Shown: positions 1 to 9,052, counted from the stretch's first letter. The stretch: 15,861 nucleotides of DNA from JBGPBY01 sp041481485 (GCA_041481485.1 JBGPBY010000123.1:1-15861); one strand, 5' to 3'. The notes: generated by a model from the sequence alone, not told the origin. Made by a program: numbers and translations.

Positions 1-17
1 ACATTCCGCTAATGGAT

Positions 18-97
18 TGACCACCCCGGCCGCGCCGGTAACTTGAGGTAGCACGACGAATTTTTACCGGCGCGGCCGCCCCTCTTTCAGGAGGGGA
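18..97. repeat. Two-hairpin palindromic intergenic element (REP-like)
   Basis: Two adjacent inverted repeats are visible. Arms at 27-41 and 64-78 are perfect 15-bp complements separated by 22 bases. Directly after them, CCCCTC at 79-84 pairs with GAGGGG at 91-96 around a 6-base loop. The layout of a GC-rich stem followed by a CCCCTC...GAGGGG hairpin resembles the short palindromic repeats scattered between genes in many acidobacterial genomes; that link is from memory and untested. It lies about 60 bp past the GH51 stop, so its RNA could also act as a weak terminator or 3'-end stabiliser for that transcript. No clear T-tract follows the hairpins on the minus strand. Confidence 0.5.
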
Positions 98-155
98 ACA
101 TGCCATCCTGCCAAGCTATCCTCTATTCCGCCGCCGCTAACGCGGCTGGGACACA

Positions 156-1772
156 CTACGGTTCCCATTGGATAACCGTGTACGATCGCGCCGGCACTTC
201 AAAACGGGTTCGGCCGTTGCTTATTGAAGGTTTGTCGAAAGCTTGAGGCTTTACACGTTCGGCGTTAAAACCGTTGACTGCTTTAAGATCGTTTCCAGTC
301 AAGACCTGAGACTCCGTGACGCGCCCCGCCGGCTTGTCCTCCCATACGACTTCCACCGCTCGTGCTTTCGACAGGTCGCGATTCAGAATGAACAACGCCG
401 TTCTGCCATTCTGTGGATTGACGGTTGCTGCAGCATCGATATAGCCAACCCCATCCATACCCGGAACATCATACGTTGGCGATTCGATGAGCACATTGAG
501 CACTCGCCCGTTCGCGTATTGCAACGCCCAGCTGTAAGGGTAAAAAATCGTTTGCCGGAACAGCCCATTAGCATTCGTCATGATCGGCGCGATGACGTTT
601 ACCAATTGCGCCAGGCAGGCGATTTTCACGCGATCGGCATTGCGCAGCAACGTAATCAGCAAGCCCCCCACCAGAAGCGCATCCTCTAAATTGTAGATTT
701 CTTCCAGTAAGTGCGGCGCTTCCTGGCGGTGACCGTCCACGGCGTCCCCGGTGCGCTGGCGGTACCACACATTCCACTCATCAAACGAAAGCCACAATTT
801 TTTGGGTGACCGTTTTTGACCACGCACGAAATCGCAGACTGCCAGCGTTTCCCCGATCTGGCGATCCATGGCAAGATTCATCGCCACAAACTTCTGGCTG
901 TCGCCCCCGGTTTCCTGTGGTGTGTTCTCAAAGTAGCGATGGAGTGAAAGCCCGTCGACATAGTCGTAGCAGATTTCGAGGACTTCGCGATCCCATTGGA
1001 GATATGTTGACATACCCGGTCCACTGGATCCGCAGGCAATGAGCGACAGCGATCGGTCGACATAGCGCATCTGCCGCGCCGCATCCATGGCTTTCATGCC
1101 GTATTGCGCCGCCGTTAACTGGCCGATTTGCCACCGCCCATCCATTTCATTGCCCAGACACCAATTCTTGACGTTGTAGGGTTCCGCGTAGCCGTGTTTG
1201 CGCCGCAGATCGCTCCATTTGGTTCCTTTATCGGCATTGCAATATTCGACCAAATTGGCCGCGTCCTCGGGAGTTCCGGTGCCGAGGTTCAATCCCATCA
1301 GCGGCGCCGTGCCCACGCCTTTGCACAACGCCATGAACTCATTCGTACCGAATTGATTCGTATTGATCGAGTTCCAGGCCCTGTCGAGCACGCGCGGACG
1401 ATCCTGCTTTGGACCTACACCATCCATCCAGTTGTAACCGGAAACGAAATTCCCGCCAGGATACCGGACGATCGGAACGCCGAGATTCTTGATCTCGTCA
1501 GTGACGTCTTTGCGAAATCCATTTGAATCGGCGAGCCTGGACGCAGGATCGTAGATGCCTTCGTAGATCGCGCGCCCGAGATGTTCCAGAAATGAGCCGA
1601 AAATATTGCGATCCAGCGGCGCGATCGTTCGCCGGGTATTCAGGTAAATGCGCGCACTCTGGTCAGCAGTAGCGGCACCTTGCGCGGATAGAAAGCGGCC
1701 AGCAAAAGAACTCGCGGGCCAAAGCAACCCAAGGGTGGCAGTCTGTTGCAGAAAACGTCGCCGTGAGGACAT
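156..1772 (-). CDS. Tat-exported GH51 alpha-L-arabinofuranosidase
   Basis: This 538-residue protein should hydrolyse terminal alpha-L-arabinofuranosyl residues from arabinan or arabinoxylan outside the cytoplasm. The N-terminus carries a twin-arginine motif (S3-R-R-R-F-L) followed by a hydrophobic stretch, so Tat export is expected, with cleavage near residue 33. GH51 signatures appear in order: an EHLGRAIYEG-type motif at 63-72, RYPGGN at 103-108, the acid/base motif GNE with Glu209, SLHRY at 276-280, and the nucleophile motif DEW with Glu332. Length and a C-terminal beta-sandwich region from about 430 fit the family. The ATG at 1772 is preceded by GGAGGAA at a good distance. It is co-oriented with the upstream receptor gene but separated from it by 334 bp holding a transposase remnant, whose edge reaches to within about 20 bp of this start. 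GH51 also includes some endoglucanases; the arabinofuranosidase assignment is the likelier one. Confidence 0.9.
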   Translation of the reverse strand: MSSRRRFLQQTATLGLLWPASSFAGRFLSAQGAATADQSARIYLNTRRTIAPLDRNIFGSFLEHLGRAIYEGIYDPASRLADSNGFRKDVTDEIKNLGVPIVRYPGGNFVSGYNWMDGVGPKQDRPRVLDRAWNSINTNQFGTNEFMALCKGVGTAPLMGLNLGTGTPEDAANLVEYCNADKGTKWSDLRRKHGYAEPYNVKNWCLGNEMDGRWQIGQLTAAQYGMKAMDAARQMRYVDRSLSLIACGSSGPGMSTYLQWDREVLEICYDYVDGLSLHRYFENTPQETGGDSQKFVAMNLAMDRQIGETLAVCDFVRGQKRSPKKLWLSFDEWNVWYRQRTGDAVDGHRQEAPHLLEEIYNLEDALLVGGLLITLLRNADRVKIACLAQLVNVIAPIMTNANGLFRQTIFYPYSWALQYANGRVLNVLIESPTYDVPGMDGVGYIDAAATVNPQNGRTALFILNRDLSKARAVEVVWEDKPAGRVTESQVLTGNDLKAVNGFNAERVKPQAFDKPSISNGRTRFEVPARSYTVIQWEP

Positions 1773-1792
1773 CGTGTTTCCTCCGGGCGTGC

Positions 1793-2100
1793 ACTATACT
1801 CCAGTTCAATCGAAACGGAGCCCTACACATCAACATGGTTTCGATGGGGTCTATGCCCCGGAAGTGGACGGTCGTCCGCGCTTCTATCCGCTGCGCCAGC
1901 CCACCGATGCGGAAAATCCAACAACTGACGGAGACGCTTGCCGCTCGAATTACAGCCTTGCTCGAGCGCCGGTTCGGGGAGTGCGCCCCGATGAAGTAGA
2001 CCCGTTGTCACGCGAGCAACCCTGGCTTGCTGGGCTCTACGCCGCTTCGGTATGCCTGGGCGCGGTCACAGACCACGCCTGCAGAGTACAGAAAAGTGGT
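1793..2100 (+). pseudogene. Decayed IS91-type (Y2/HUH) transposase fragment
   Basis: The gap between the GH51 and receptor genes translates on the plus strand into pieces of one protein spread over two frames. Frame 2 gives TILQ...GALHINMV at about 1793-1842, which resembles the segment before and around the catalytic HxH of IS91-like Y2 transposases. Frame 1 continues as DGVYAPE...RPRFYPLRQPTDAE at 1843-1911. Frame 2 resumes as QQLTETLAARITALLERR to about 1977. Frame 1 then gives DPLSREQPWLAGLYAASV and a worn tail to about 2100. At least three frame changes are needed, so it cannot be functional. Only the middle of the transposase remains, and the HxH histidines are not preserved as a pair. 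The family call rests on remembered sequence pattern, without any search. Confidence 0.65.
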
Positions 2101-2106
2101 TCGATA

Positions 2107-5100
2107 CTAAAAAGTGATCCGGACCTGACCCTGGAATGTGCGGGGAGTTCCGGAATTCTTGCTGGTGATGGCTCCGAAGTTGTCGGTCAGGCTCAGTGTA
2201 TTGCCGACGCCCGTCGGATCCGCCATCAGCGGATGATTCAGGATGTTCCTGGAGTCGATGCGAATCTGTATGGACTTCGATTCGGAAATCCTGAAACTCT
2301 TGCTGATATTGGCATCCAGTGATGCTCTGCCGATGGTGTGGATTGTATAAGCGCCCAGATTACCCTGATGCCCCGGAAGCGGATTCTGGAGCAGCGGGAG
2401 CCCATACTGTGTCGCGTTACCGTTGGCGTCGGTCTTGGTCACAACAGCACCCGCAGTGCCTGCTGGAACGATCAGCGCCAGGCCAGTCAGTGTGCAGTTG
2501 GCCTGCAGGTTGAGACCCAGTGAGTCGGTGGCGCCGACGTTGTTGGTGCATTGCGGGTCCTTGAATGAAACGTAAGGGCTCGGACTACCAAAGTAATACC
2601 CCTGATTGGCGCCGTCAGGCCAGACTGCCTTCATCTCCGGCGTTACCCACGGCCCGACGACGTCGGGACGAGGCTGCGAACCGTTTCCACCGGCGGCTGC
2701 GTATTGCATCTGGAAGGCATCGACGGTCCGTGGAAGTCCAGCGGCCATATTGAAAATGATACTGGTCTGCCACCTCTCAATCGCCCTCGCAAACCAACCC
2801 GAGCTGTTGCTGAAGAGCAGCTTGTTAGGTCCCAATGGGAGCTCGAACGTACCATTACCACGCAATTCCTTCTTCACGCTGTTGATGGCGTAGGAATAGT
2901 CGTCGTTGCGATCCCACGGATTGTTATAGCTGCTCGCCGACAGACTCATGTTCTTTGCCCAGGTCCCCGTCACCTGGAAACTGATTCCCTGCGACGCCCG
3001 AATTGTGGACTGAACCTGCAACGACTGATAATTCGTGTGGCCCAGATTCGTATCGTATGTTGCCGTGGTCAGCTGCGGATTCGCAACGAAGTAGTTTTCC
3101 GGGAAACAGCGCGAGATGATACCTTGCGCCGCGTAGGTATTCATCAGTCCATTGGCGATACGATCACAGCCGTTGCGCAGCGCCGTTTGGGCGGCCGCGA
3201 CGGCAGTTCCAGTCGAAGGATCGATGGGAAGGGCCTGTGCGCCCTGCCCTGTAGTTGGAGCCAAAGCAATCAGGCTATTGACGACTGCCGAGAAGTTGCC
3301 GTTGGCAAGATTCGTCGCGAATGTGGTATTTCGGCGCAGCTGCGCGGAACCATGTTGTACCTGGCCATTCGTGATGGATCCGATCGGACCGTAACAGTTT
3401 GTGGCTGTGGAATTCGGACAGGTCGCACCCACGTTCAGGTTCAATCCCGCGAGCATCTGATCAAACAACGGCGCGTCTCCGCCTGCGCGCGTCGTCACCA
3501 GCGCATCATAAAGCTCCTGATTCAGGAAACTTCCATCCGGCGATTTCGCGTAAACATTGTTCGTATTCAGGTTGAGGCTTCCGGCTTGTTTCTTTGCGAG
3601 GGTACCGATGTATTTGACATCGAGCGTCACGTTCTTTCTGACGTTACGCGTGATCGATAGCGTGAAGTTTTCCGCGTACGGGCTGGCGTAGTCTGGCGCA
3701 TATGCCTCATACGCCACGCTTCGGCCGAAGACCGGAAGCGCCTGACCCGGAGACCGGGTTGGCCGCACCGGCACCAGAGCTGAGATATCGGTCAAGTCCA
3801 GGGCGCGGGTGGCCAGGGTGGAATTAAAATCGGTAACAGTGGTGTTCTGGCTCAGTGTGGAACCTGGCGAATTGGCAAGCAGCGTATCGAGCGCCGGATT
3901 TCCGGGAGTGCCGGCCTGATAGGTGATCTGGAATCCGCCGCGCACCTGGGTTTTGCCTTCGCCAAACCACGGCACCTGCCATGCAAACCCGACTGCGGGC
4001 CCGACTCCGGCGCGATTGGGAATGGCAGTCTTGCTGGGGTTGGGCGAATTCGGCCCGACGAACTCGATGAGCGTAATCCTGTTCGGGTCGCAGGTGGACA
4101 ATGGAAGCAACGTCGATTGCTGCACTCCAGGCGTGCATAACAAAGGAGAAGCTCCGGATGGAACCGCCGTTCCATTGGAACCGTAGTTTGTAAGGTACAG
4201 ATTTCCTGGCGCGCCCCATGCATCGAAGTTTGATCCGTTCAGCGGCAACGAGTTTCCGAACAGTCCGTTTCCATTGTTCACTGCCGCAGACGTCAAACCC
4301 GAGCGAATCCAGGGGGACTTGTACGCTTCATAGCGCACTCCCAGATTCAGAGTCAGATGTTTAGTGACTTTAAAGTCGTCTTTGGCGAAAAAGTCCCATT
4401 CCAGCCAAACCTCTTCTCGCCTGCGTCGGCTGTTTGTGGAGACGTCTTGCCAAGTGCCATTCTTCAGATCCGTCGCATTCTCGATCCAATACTGTTGGTT
4501 AACGCTAGCAACGGAACCCGACAATGTATAAAGCAAATTGGTGGCATTCGTTCGGGGAGCCGTGGAACCTGTCGCTGCAGCGTTCAGCAAGCCCGGCAGT
4601 TGCGTGGCGAAAGCCGTCGCTGATCCGAAAACGTTCGGCGTGGCAGTCGTCGAAGCATTGCCCAGGGTCACTGACGGAATGGCCTGGATGTTGTATCCGT
4701 TGGATCGCGGCAGACGGACCTCCGCTCCGAACTTGAAGGCATGCTTGCCGCGGGTCCAGCTCAGAGTGTCACCGTAGCTCCACAGCGGACTCTTGTTGCC
4801 GATTTCCGCGCCGACGTTTAAAGGCCCGCCGGCAAAGTTGCCTACTCCCGGAGGGACCACCACGGAATATGGTGCGCCGGTCAGAGCGCTGTTGCCTCCA
4901 GTCAACAGGAACGACTTTGCAGCGTTCGCAATATCCTGATTTGGGCTGGTGAATGCATTCTGGCTGTCCACCACAGAAGTCTGCATCCCGAAACGGGCTT
5001 CATTGACCAGACTCGAACTCAGCGTGGAAGTTCCATTCACGGTCCAGATCTGTGGTCTGCGACGCACAAACCCATTCAACGGGCTGGTTGTACAGCTCGT

Positions 5101-6717
5101 ACCGCTGGAGTCGCATACGGGCCAGGTCGCCACGTTGTCGGCGCTGTCTTCAAACTGATACTGCATGCCGACATTGAAACGATGATTCTGGTTCAGATTT
5201 TCATCGATCTTGATGTTGATCTGCTTGCGATTGGTCTGGTCGGAACTGGCCCCGGAAGCGCCCGTGGCGTTCACGGCGCCCACGATCGCGTTCGTGGTAT
5301 TGGAGCCGGTCCGGCTACGAATATAACGATACTGCGCCTGATTCAATCCGTCGCCACTGGCGAAGTAGTTGGCTTTTGGCATCAACGCGAGGATCTTCTG
5401 ATAATAACCGCTGCGGTCCGGAGACGGCCGGAACGCATCCCATGACGCGTTATTTGTATTGAACAACGCGGTTCCTCCAGGACAGTCTCCCTGCGTAAAC
5501 GGCGTCCCATCGAATTTTGTGTTTCCAAAAACGCTGAAGCACGCCAGGAAACCCGTGTATGGGGTCCCGTCCGGGTTGAATTGCGGCCGGAGCGGCGAGC
5601 CATCAAGGTTGACCGATGGGTACGTCGCGCTAGCCGCCGTCTGCGGGTAACTTGCAGGCAGCGCCACGCTCGCATTTGCGGGAGCCCATCCCGTCCAGTA
5701 GCGGTAAATACCCTGCCGTGCCGAGTCGGACATCACGTTGATGTTTGTAGGCTCGCGCGTGTTGGTCAGCTGCTGGTCGTAAAGAACGAAGAAAAACGTT
5801 TTGCTCTTGACGATCGGACCGCCGTAGCTCGCAGTAACCTGGTGCGTGTTCCGCCAGCCGTTGTTGTTGGGGACGAATGTGCCATTCTGAATCGTGCCGG
5901 TATGATTATTAAGCCAGGTGTTGGCATTCAGCGCAGAATTCTGAATATTCCAGACTACGGCCCCTGTGTACTTGTTGGTTCCCGACTTGGTTTGGATCTG
6001 CACCTGCGAATTGCCGCGGCCGTATTCCGCGTCGACCGGCGATAAAATCAGCCGGATTTCGCCGACCAGATCCGGATTGATGACCGTTGGGGTGAACACG
6101 TCGACCCCGTAGGTTTGCGCGTCGTAGCGCGTGTTCATTGTACTCAGGCCATTGATCGTCGTATTGATCGAGTTCAGTCCCAGGCCATTGATCGTGTCAA
6201 ACGCCGAACCGAAGGCACTGACACGAAATCCCGGGAGCACCTCCAGCAGGTCCAGAACGTTGTTTCCAACCAGGGGGAGAGCACGGATGCGATCTTCCGA
6301 CAGCACTTCGCCGATAGATGCCGACGATTCCGTCAACAATGCCTGCGCGGAGGAACTGACATCCACCTGCGTTCCGGCAGAGCCAATTTCCAGCGTGAAA
6401 TTCAGCCGGCCCTGCGTGGAGACACCCAATCGAACATCATCGGCCGCCGCCTTCTTAAATCCCGTCAGGTCCGCGGTGACCTGATAGCTTCCGGGAAGCA
6501 ACGTTGGGAAATTATAGCTGCCGGTGTCATTTGTAGTCGTCGTTGTCACAACTCCCGTATTGATATCCTTGGCAGTAATTGTGACGCCTGGTATGAGCGC
6601 CTTCGTCGTATCTGTAACGATTCCGCCAAGCGATGCGTTTCCGGTTTGCCCGTAGAGGCCGCTGGAAAGTGACATAACCAAGGTCAACCCTAAGAATGAC
6701 ACCAGAATCTTTCGCAT
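2107..6717 (-). CDS. Oar-like TonB-dependent outer-membrane receptor
   Basis: A 1,536-residue outer-membrane protein likely to import or bind a large ligand using TonB energy. Residues 1-24 form a signal peptide (MRKILVSFLG...). About 26-112 is a carboxypeptidase-regulatory-like beta-sandwich (GGIVTDTTKALIPGVTI, GSYNFPTLLPGSYQV). About 125-250 is a plug domain (ALPLVGNNVLDLLEVLPG). The rest is a very long beta-barrel rich in Asn, Thr, Ser and Gly that ends in phenylalanine (QVRITF), as outer-membrane barrels do. This architecture is the one multiplied in acidobacterial genomes. The start at 6717 is preferred over the in-frame ATG at 6756 because it directly opens the signal peptide and has AGGGGA a few bases upstream. 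The kinase gene ends 117 bp upstream, and the GH51 gene downstream hints at an arabinose-containing glycan as ligand. No SusD-like partner is present. Substrate remains unknown. Confidence 0.9.
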   Translation of the reverse strand: MRKILVSFLGLTLVMSLSSGLYGQTGNASLGGIVTDTTKALIPGVTITAKDINTGVVTTTTTNDTGSYNFPTLLPGSYQVTADLTGFKKAAADDVRLGVSTQGRLNFTLEIGSAGTQVDVSSSAQALLTESSASIGEVLSEDRIRALPLVGNNVLDLLEVLPGFRVSAFGSAFDTINGLGLNSINTTINGLSTMNTRYDAQTYGVDVFTPTVINPDLVGEIRLILSPVDAEYGRGNSQVQIQTKSGTNKYTGAVVWNIQNSALNANTWLNNHTGTIQNGTFVPNNNGWRNTHQVTASYGGPIVKSKTFFFVLYDQQLTNTREPTNINVMSDSARQGIYRYWTGWAPANASVALPASYPQTAASATYPSVNLDGSPLRPQFNPDGTPYTGFLACFSVFGNTKFDGTPFTQGDCPGGTALFNTNNASWDAFRPSPDRSGYYQKILALMPKANYFASGDGLNQAQYRYIRSRTGSNTTNAIVGAVNATGASGASSDQTNRKQINIKIDENLNQNHRFNVGMQYQFEDSADNVATWPVCDSSGTSCTTSPLNGFVRRRPQIWTVNGTSTLSSSLVNEARFGMQTSVVDSQNAFTSPNQDIANAAKSFLLTGGNSALTGAPYSVVVPPGVGNFAGGPLNVGAEIGNKSPLWSYGDTLSWTRGKHAFKFGAEVRLPRSNGYNIQAIPSVTLGNASTTATPNVFGSATAFATQLPGLLNAAATGSTAPRTNATNLLYTLSGSVASVNQQYWIENATDLKNGTWQDVSTNSRRRREEVWLEWDFFAKDDFKVTKHLTLNLGVRYEAYKSPWIRSGLTSAAVNNGNGLFGNSLPLNGSNFDAWGAPGNLYLTNYGSNGTAVPSGASPLLCTPGVQQSTLLPLSTCDPNRITLIEFVGPNSPNPSKTAIPNRAGVGPAVGFAWQVPWFGEGKTQVRGGFQITYQAGTPGNPALDTLLANSPGSTLSQNTTVTDFNSTLATRALDLTDISALVPVRPTRSPGQALPVFGRSVAYEAYAPDYASPYAENFTLSITRNVRKNVTLDVKYIGTLAKKQAGSLNLNTNNVYAKSPDGSFLNQELYDALVTTRAGGDAPLFDQMLAGLNLNVGATCPNSTATNCYGPIGSITNGQVQHGSAQLRRNTTFATNLANGNFSAVVNSLIALAPTTGQGAQALPIDPSTGTAVAAAQTALRNGCDRIANGLMNTYAAQGIISRCFPENYFVANPQLTTATYDTNLGHTNYQSLQVQSTIRASQGISFQVTGTWAKNMSLSASSYNNPWDRNDDYSYAINSVKKELRGNGTFELPLGPNKLLFSNSSGWFARAIERWQTSIIFNMAAGLPRTVDAFQMQYAAAGGNGSQPRPDVVGPWVTPEMKAVWPDGANQGYYFGSPSPYVSFKDPQCTNNVGATDSLGLNLQANCTLTGLALIVPAGTAGAVVTKTDANGNATQYGLPLLQNPLPGHQGNLGAYTIHTIGRASLDANISKSFRISESKSIQIRIDSRNILNHPLMADPTGVGNTLSLTDNFGAITSKNSGTPRTFQGQVRITF

Positions 6718-6834
6718 GTGTTTTCCCCTAAAACTCGAATTGAGGTCGATGAACAAACTACCCTTTGAAGCGTCCCGAGTTTGTAGAGAAGTGTTGCGAA
6801 ACGCCAGTTTTCAAGCCGTTTCAGAGATACGATG
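6718..6834 (-). promoter_or_regulatory. Leader region of the receptor gene
   Basis: This 117-bp spacer separates the kinase stop from the receptor start. It holds the receptor's ribosome-binding site (AGGGGA just before 6717). A TTGAAA resembling a -35 box can be read on the minus strand, but no convincing -10 stands at the usual distance, so I cannot fix a promoter. A short inverted repeat (GAAACG...CGTTTC) lies just past the kinase gene without a T-tract, so the receptor may be transcribed partly by read-through from the two-component genes. Confidence 0.3.
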
Positions 6835-8103
6835 CTACGGCGAGATAGGCCAACGCGTAAGCACGCTCGTGCCGCCTTCAGGCGCTTCAGAGATCGAAAC
6901 GGACCCGCCGTGCGCTTCGACGATGCGGCGCACGATGGCAAGTCCCAAGCCAAGGCCGCGGTGATGTTGGCTCGTGGCGGGCTGATCGAGACGAACAAAA
7001 GGATCGAGCACCTTTGCACGATTTTCCTGCCCAATCCCGGGACCGTCGTCACGCACCTCTATATTCACGGTCTTGACCGACGCAGCAGCCTCAATGACGA
7101 TGTTGCTTTGCGCGTAACGCAACGCATTGCGCAACAGATTCTCCATGACGCGTTGAAACTGGCGCCGATCGGCCGATAGATTTAGCTCCGGCGGCACCAT
7201 GACGTGAACATGGATCTGGTTGCGTTTGCCCTCGCATTCGAGTTCGACGAGTGAATTCACAATCGGAGCTAAGGTAAAAAGGTCTTTGAATTCGCTTCGG
7301 GAATTGGGTTCCATCCAGGACACCAGTTCGCTGCTCAATTCATCGAGCTCATCCAGATCGGTCCTTAATGCGGACAATCTTTGTCGCGAGAATTTCTCCC
7401 GGAATTCGGTTTCGACAAGTGCAAGCTGAAAGCGCATTCGTGCAAGTGGCATACCCAATTCATGCGAGACGGTTTGGAGCAATGCTTCGCGTTCCTGAAA
7501 TTGCTCGTGCAACTGCGAAGCCATAGTATTAATGCTCTCCGCAAATTCACTCAATGCTCCCTCTGCATTCGCGTCGAGGCGCATGGCCCAATTGCCGTCC
7601 CCGAGCTCTCCGACGGCGTTCTGTAATCGTTGCAGACGTCGCACGAGCGGTACGCCCACAATTGCAGATGCAGTAACGGTAAGCACGAAAACGAAGACAA
7701 GCGCAGGAACGAGCACGGGCGTGATGGGCGGGGAACCCAGTGGCATCGCGACGAGGAAGTGGGATCCTCCGTGTATTGGCAGATACATGGCAGGAAGGTT
7801 GATAGTGCTTCCCGATGAGACACCGCCTCCTGGATGGTTCCGAGCTTCCGCGAGTAACGTCTCGCCTTCTACAATGCGCAATGACATCCGGGAACGAGGC
7901 TGAACCCGGCGGAGCTCGTCGGACCACTGGGCGGGAGGGATTTCCTCAAGACGAGAGGCAATGGCCGTCAGGTTGTTCCGCGGAGTAGCGTGTTCTTGAA
8001 AAATGACCGCGAGACGTGGCATGAGCAACGTGACTACAACCGACCCTGCCACGGCGGCGAATAAGATGCCGACCGCAATTCTGACATACAGGCGGCGCAT
8101 CAT
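6835..8103 (-). CDS. Membrane sensor histidine kinase
   Basis: A 422-residue sensor kinase that should autophosphorylate and signal to the response regulator encoded directly upstream. A transmembrane helix spans about 9-29, a periplasmic sensor region about 30-125, and a second helix about 127-150. A HAMP linker follows to about 203. The dimerisation/phosphoacceptor motif SHELGMPLAR has His214. The ATPase domain shows the N box (ENLLRNALRY, Asn322 and Asn326), the G1 box (DDGPGIG, 352-358) and the G2 box (GLGLGLAI, 383-390). The overall type recalls RstB/CpxA-like kinases. The ATG overlaps the regulator's TGA as ATGA, so the pair is translationally coupled. Oddity: the usual HELRTP reads HELGMP, with Met218 where HisKA kinases normally carry the Thr/Asn needed for phosphatase activity. 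The ligand cannot be deduced. Confidence 0.93.
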   Translation of the reverse strand: MMRRLYVRIAVGILFAAVAGSVVVTLLMPRLAVIFQEHATPRNNLTAIASRLEEIPPAQWSDELRRVQPRSRMSLRIVEGETLLAEARNHPGGGVSSGSTINLPAMYLPIHGGSHFLVAMPLGSPPITPVLVPALVFVFVLTVTASAIVGVPLVRRLQRLQNAVGELGDGNWAMRLDANAEGALSEFAESINTMASQLHEQFQEREALLQTVSHELGMPLARMRFQLALVETEFREKFSRQRLSALRTDLDELDELSSELVSWMEPNSRSEFKDLFTLAPIVNSLVELECEGKRNQIHVHVMVPPELNLSADRRQFQRVMENLLRNALRYAQSNIVIEAAASVKTVNIEVRDDGPGIGQENRAKVLDPFVRLDQPATSQHHRGLGLGLAIVRRIVEAHGGSVSISEAPEGGTSVLTRWPISP

Positions 8104-8837
8104 CTCTTAATGAACAAGTAGCCCATTCCACGAACGCTTTTCAGCAGAGACCCATCAAACCCATAAGCTTCCAGCTTTCGCCGCACCCTCGAGACATGCA
8201 CGTCGATACCGCGATCAATGCCATCGTACGACACGCCGCGCGCCTGCAGGCAGAGCTGTTCCCGGGTGACCACCTCACCGGAATACCGGGCCAGTAACCA
8301 CAAAATGTCAAACTCGATCATCGTCAGCTCGATCGGACACCCGAAAATCTCTGCGTTGCGCGTCTCACGGTTGAGCGTAATGCCTGAGGCCGAAAGTTCC
8401 TTAGAGTCGATAACGTTCGAAGGCAAACCACCAAGCCGCCGCAGCAGACTTCTCACCCGCGCAAGCAAGATCCGCGGCTCTACCGGCTTGATGACGTAGT
8501 CGTCAGCTCCGAGATCCAGCCCTACAGTTTGATCTACTTGAGCTTTGCTTGCCGTCAGCATGAGAATCCCGCTGGAGCATCGGTCTCTCACACGCCTGCA
8601 GACATCGAATCCGCTCATATCTGGAAGCATTAGGTCCAGAATCACTAATGCGGGTCGTTCTTCGAGTATCCGTTCGACCGCCCGTGCACCACGATTTTCG
8701 ATCTCCACCGCGAAACCGTGACGGACCAGGTATTCGCGCAACAGGTCTGCCAGTCTCACGTCGTCCTCGGCAATTAAGATCCGGTGGATACCTGGACGGC
8801 TATCAGGATGGCTTGCGGTAAGACACTCGTTTTTCAC
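8100..8837 (-). CDS. OmpR/PhoB-type response regulator
   Basis: A 245-residue DNA-binding regulator, presumably phosphorylated by the kinase that follows. The receiver domain at about 18-135 has the acidic pocket Glu24/Asp25/Asp26, phosphoacceptor Asp68 (VILDLML), Thr95 and Lys117 (IKPVEPR). The C-terminal winged helix at about 145-244 ends with the typical recognition helix and wing (YDGIDRGIDVHVSRVRRKL, SVRGMGYLF), close in flavour to RstA. The start is GTG: no ATG, GTG or TTG occurs upstream in frame before the stop near 8955. AGGGGG lies 13 bases ahead, a rather long spacing. Nearby candidate target sites are the direct repeat at 9053-9070 and the palindrome at 9097-9112. Likely targets are its own operon and the adjacent receptor gene, but the sequence does not prove this. 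Confidence 0.93.
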   Translation of the reverse strand: MKNECLTASHPDSRPGIHRILIAEDDVRLADLLREYLVRHGFAVEIENRGARAVERILEERPALVILDLMLPDMSGFDVCRRVRDRCSSGILMLTASKAQVDQTVGLDLGADDYVIKPVEPRILLARVRSLLRRLGGLPSNVIDSKELSASGITLNRETRNAEIFGCPIELTMIEFDILWLLARYSGEVVTREQLCLQARGVSYDGIDRGIDVHVSRVRRKLEAYGFDGSLLKSVRGMGYLFIKR

Positions 8838-9052
8838 GCTGACGCTTGTACCCCCTGATGAAGTCTGATGTTGTGAGGCGGTTCCGGCTACCTGTCGCGG
8901 ATTGTTGGCAGGATGTCGACCGAATTCCCCCGCAGTCCACTTCGGCCAATTGCATCAGCAAAGAATACAGAATGACCCTGCGGACGACGATGGCTTCATC
9001 AGGACACGGCTTTGCCCCCCAAGCTGAATTGGACTCGGTTCGCGATCGAAAG

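Noticed and set aside
100..246. Small plus-strand frame of 48 codons starting at 100 behind a GAGGGG
   Set aside because: The apparent ribosome-binding site is one arm of the palindromic element, the spacing is too short, and the frame runs antisense into the GH51 gene with no recognisable features.
2704..3660. 318-codon plus-strand frame inside the receptor gene
   Set aside because: It is wholly antisense to a convincing receptor coding sequence, and the translation shows no domain or sensible composition.
6776..6824. Possible -35/-10 or sigma-54 promoter before the receptor gene
   Set aside because: TTGAAA lacks a -10 box at a normal distance, and the TGGC...GC pair does not have the sigma-54 spacing.
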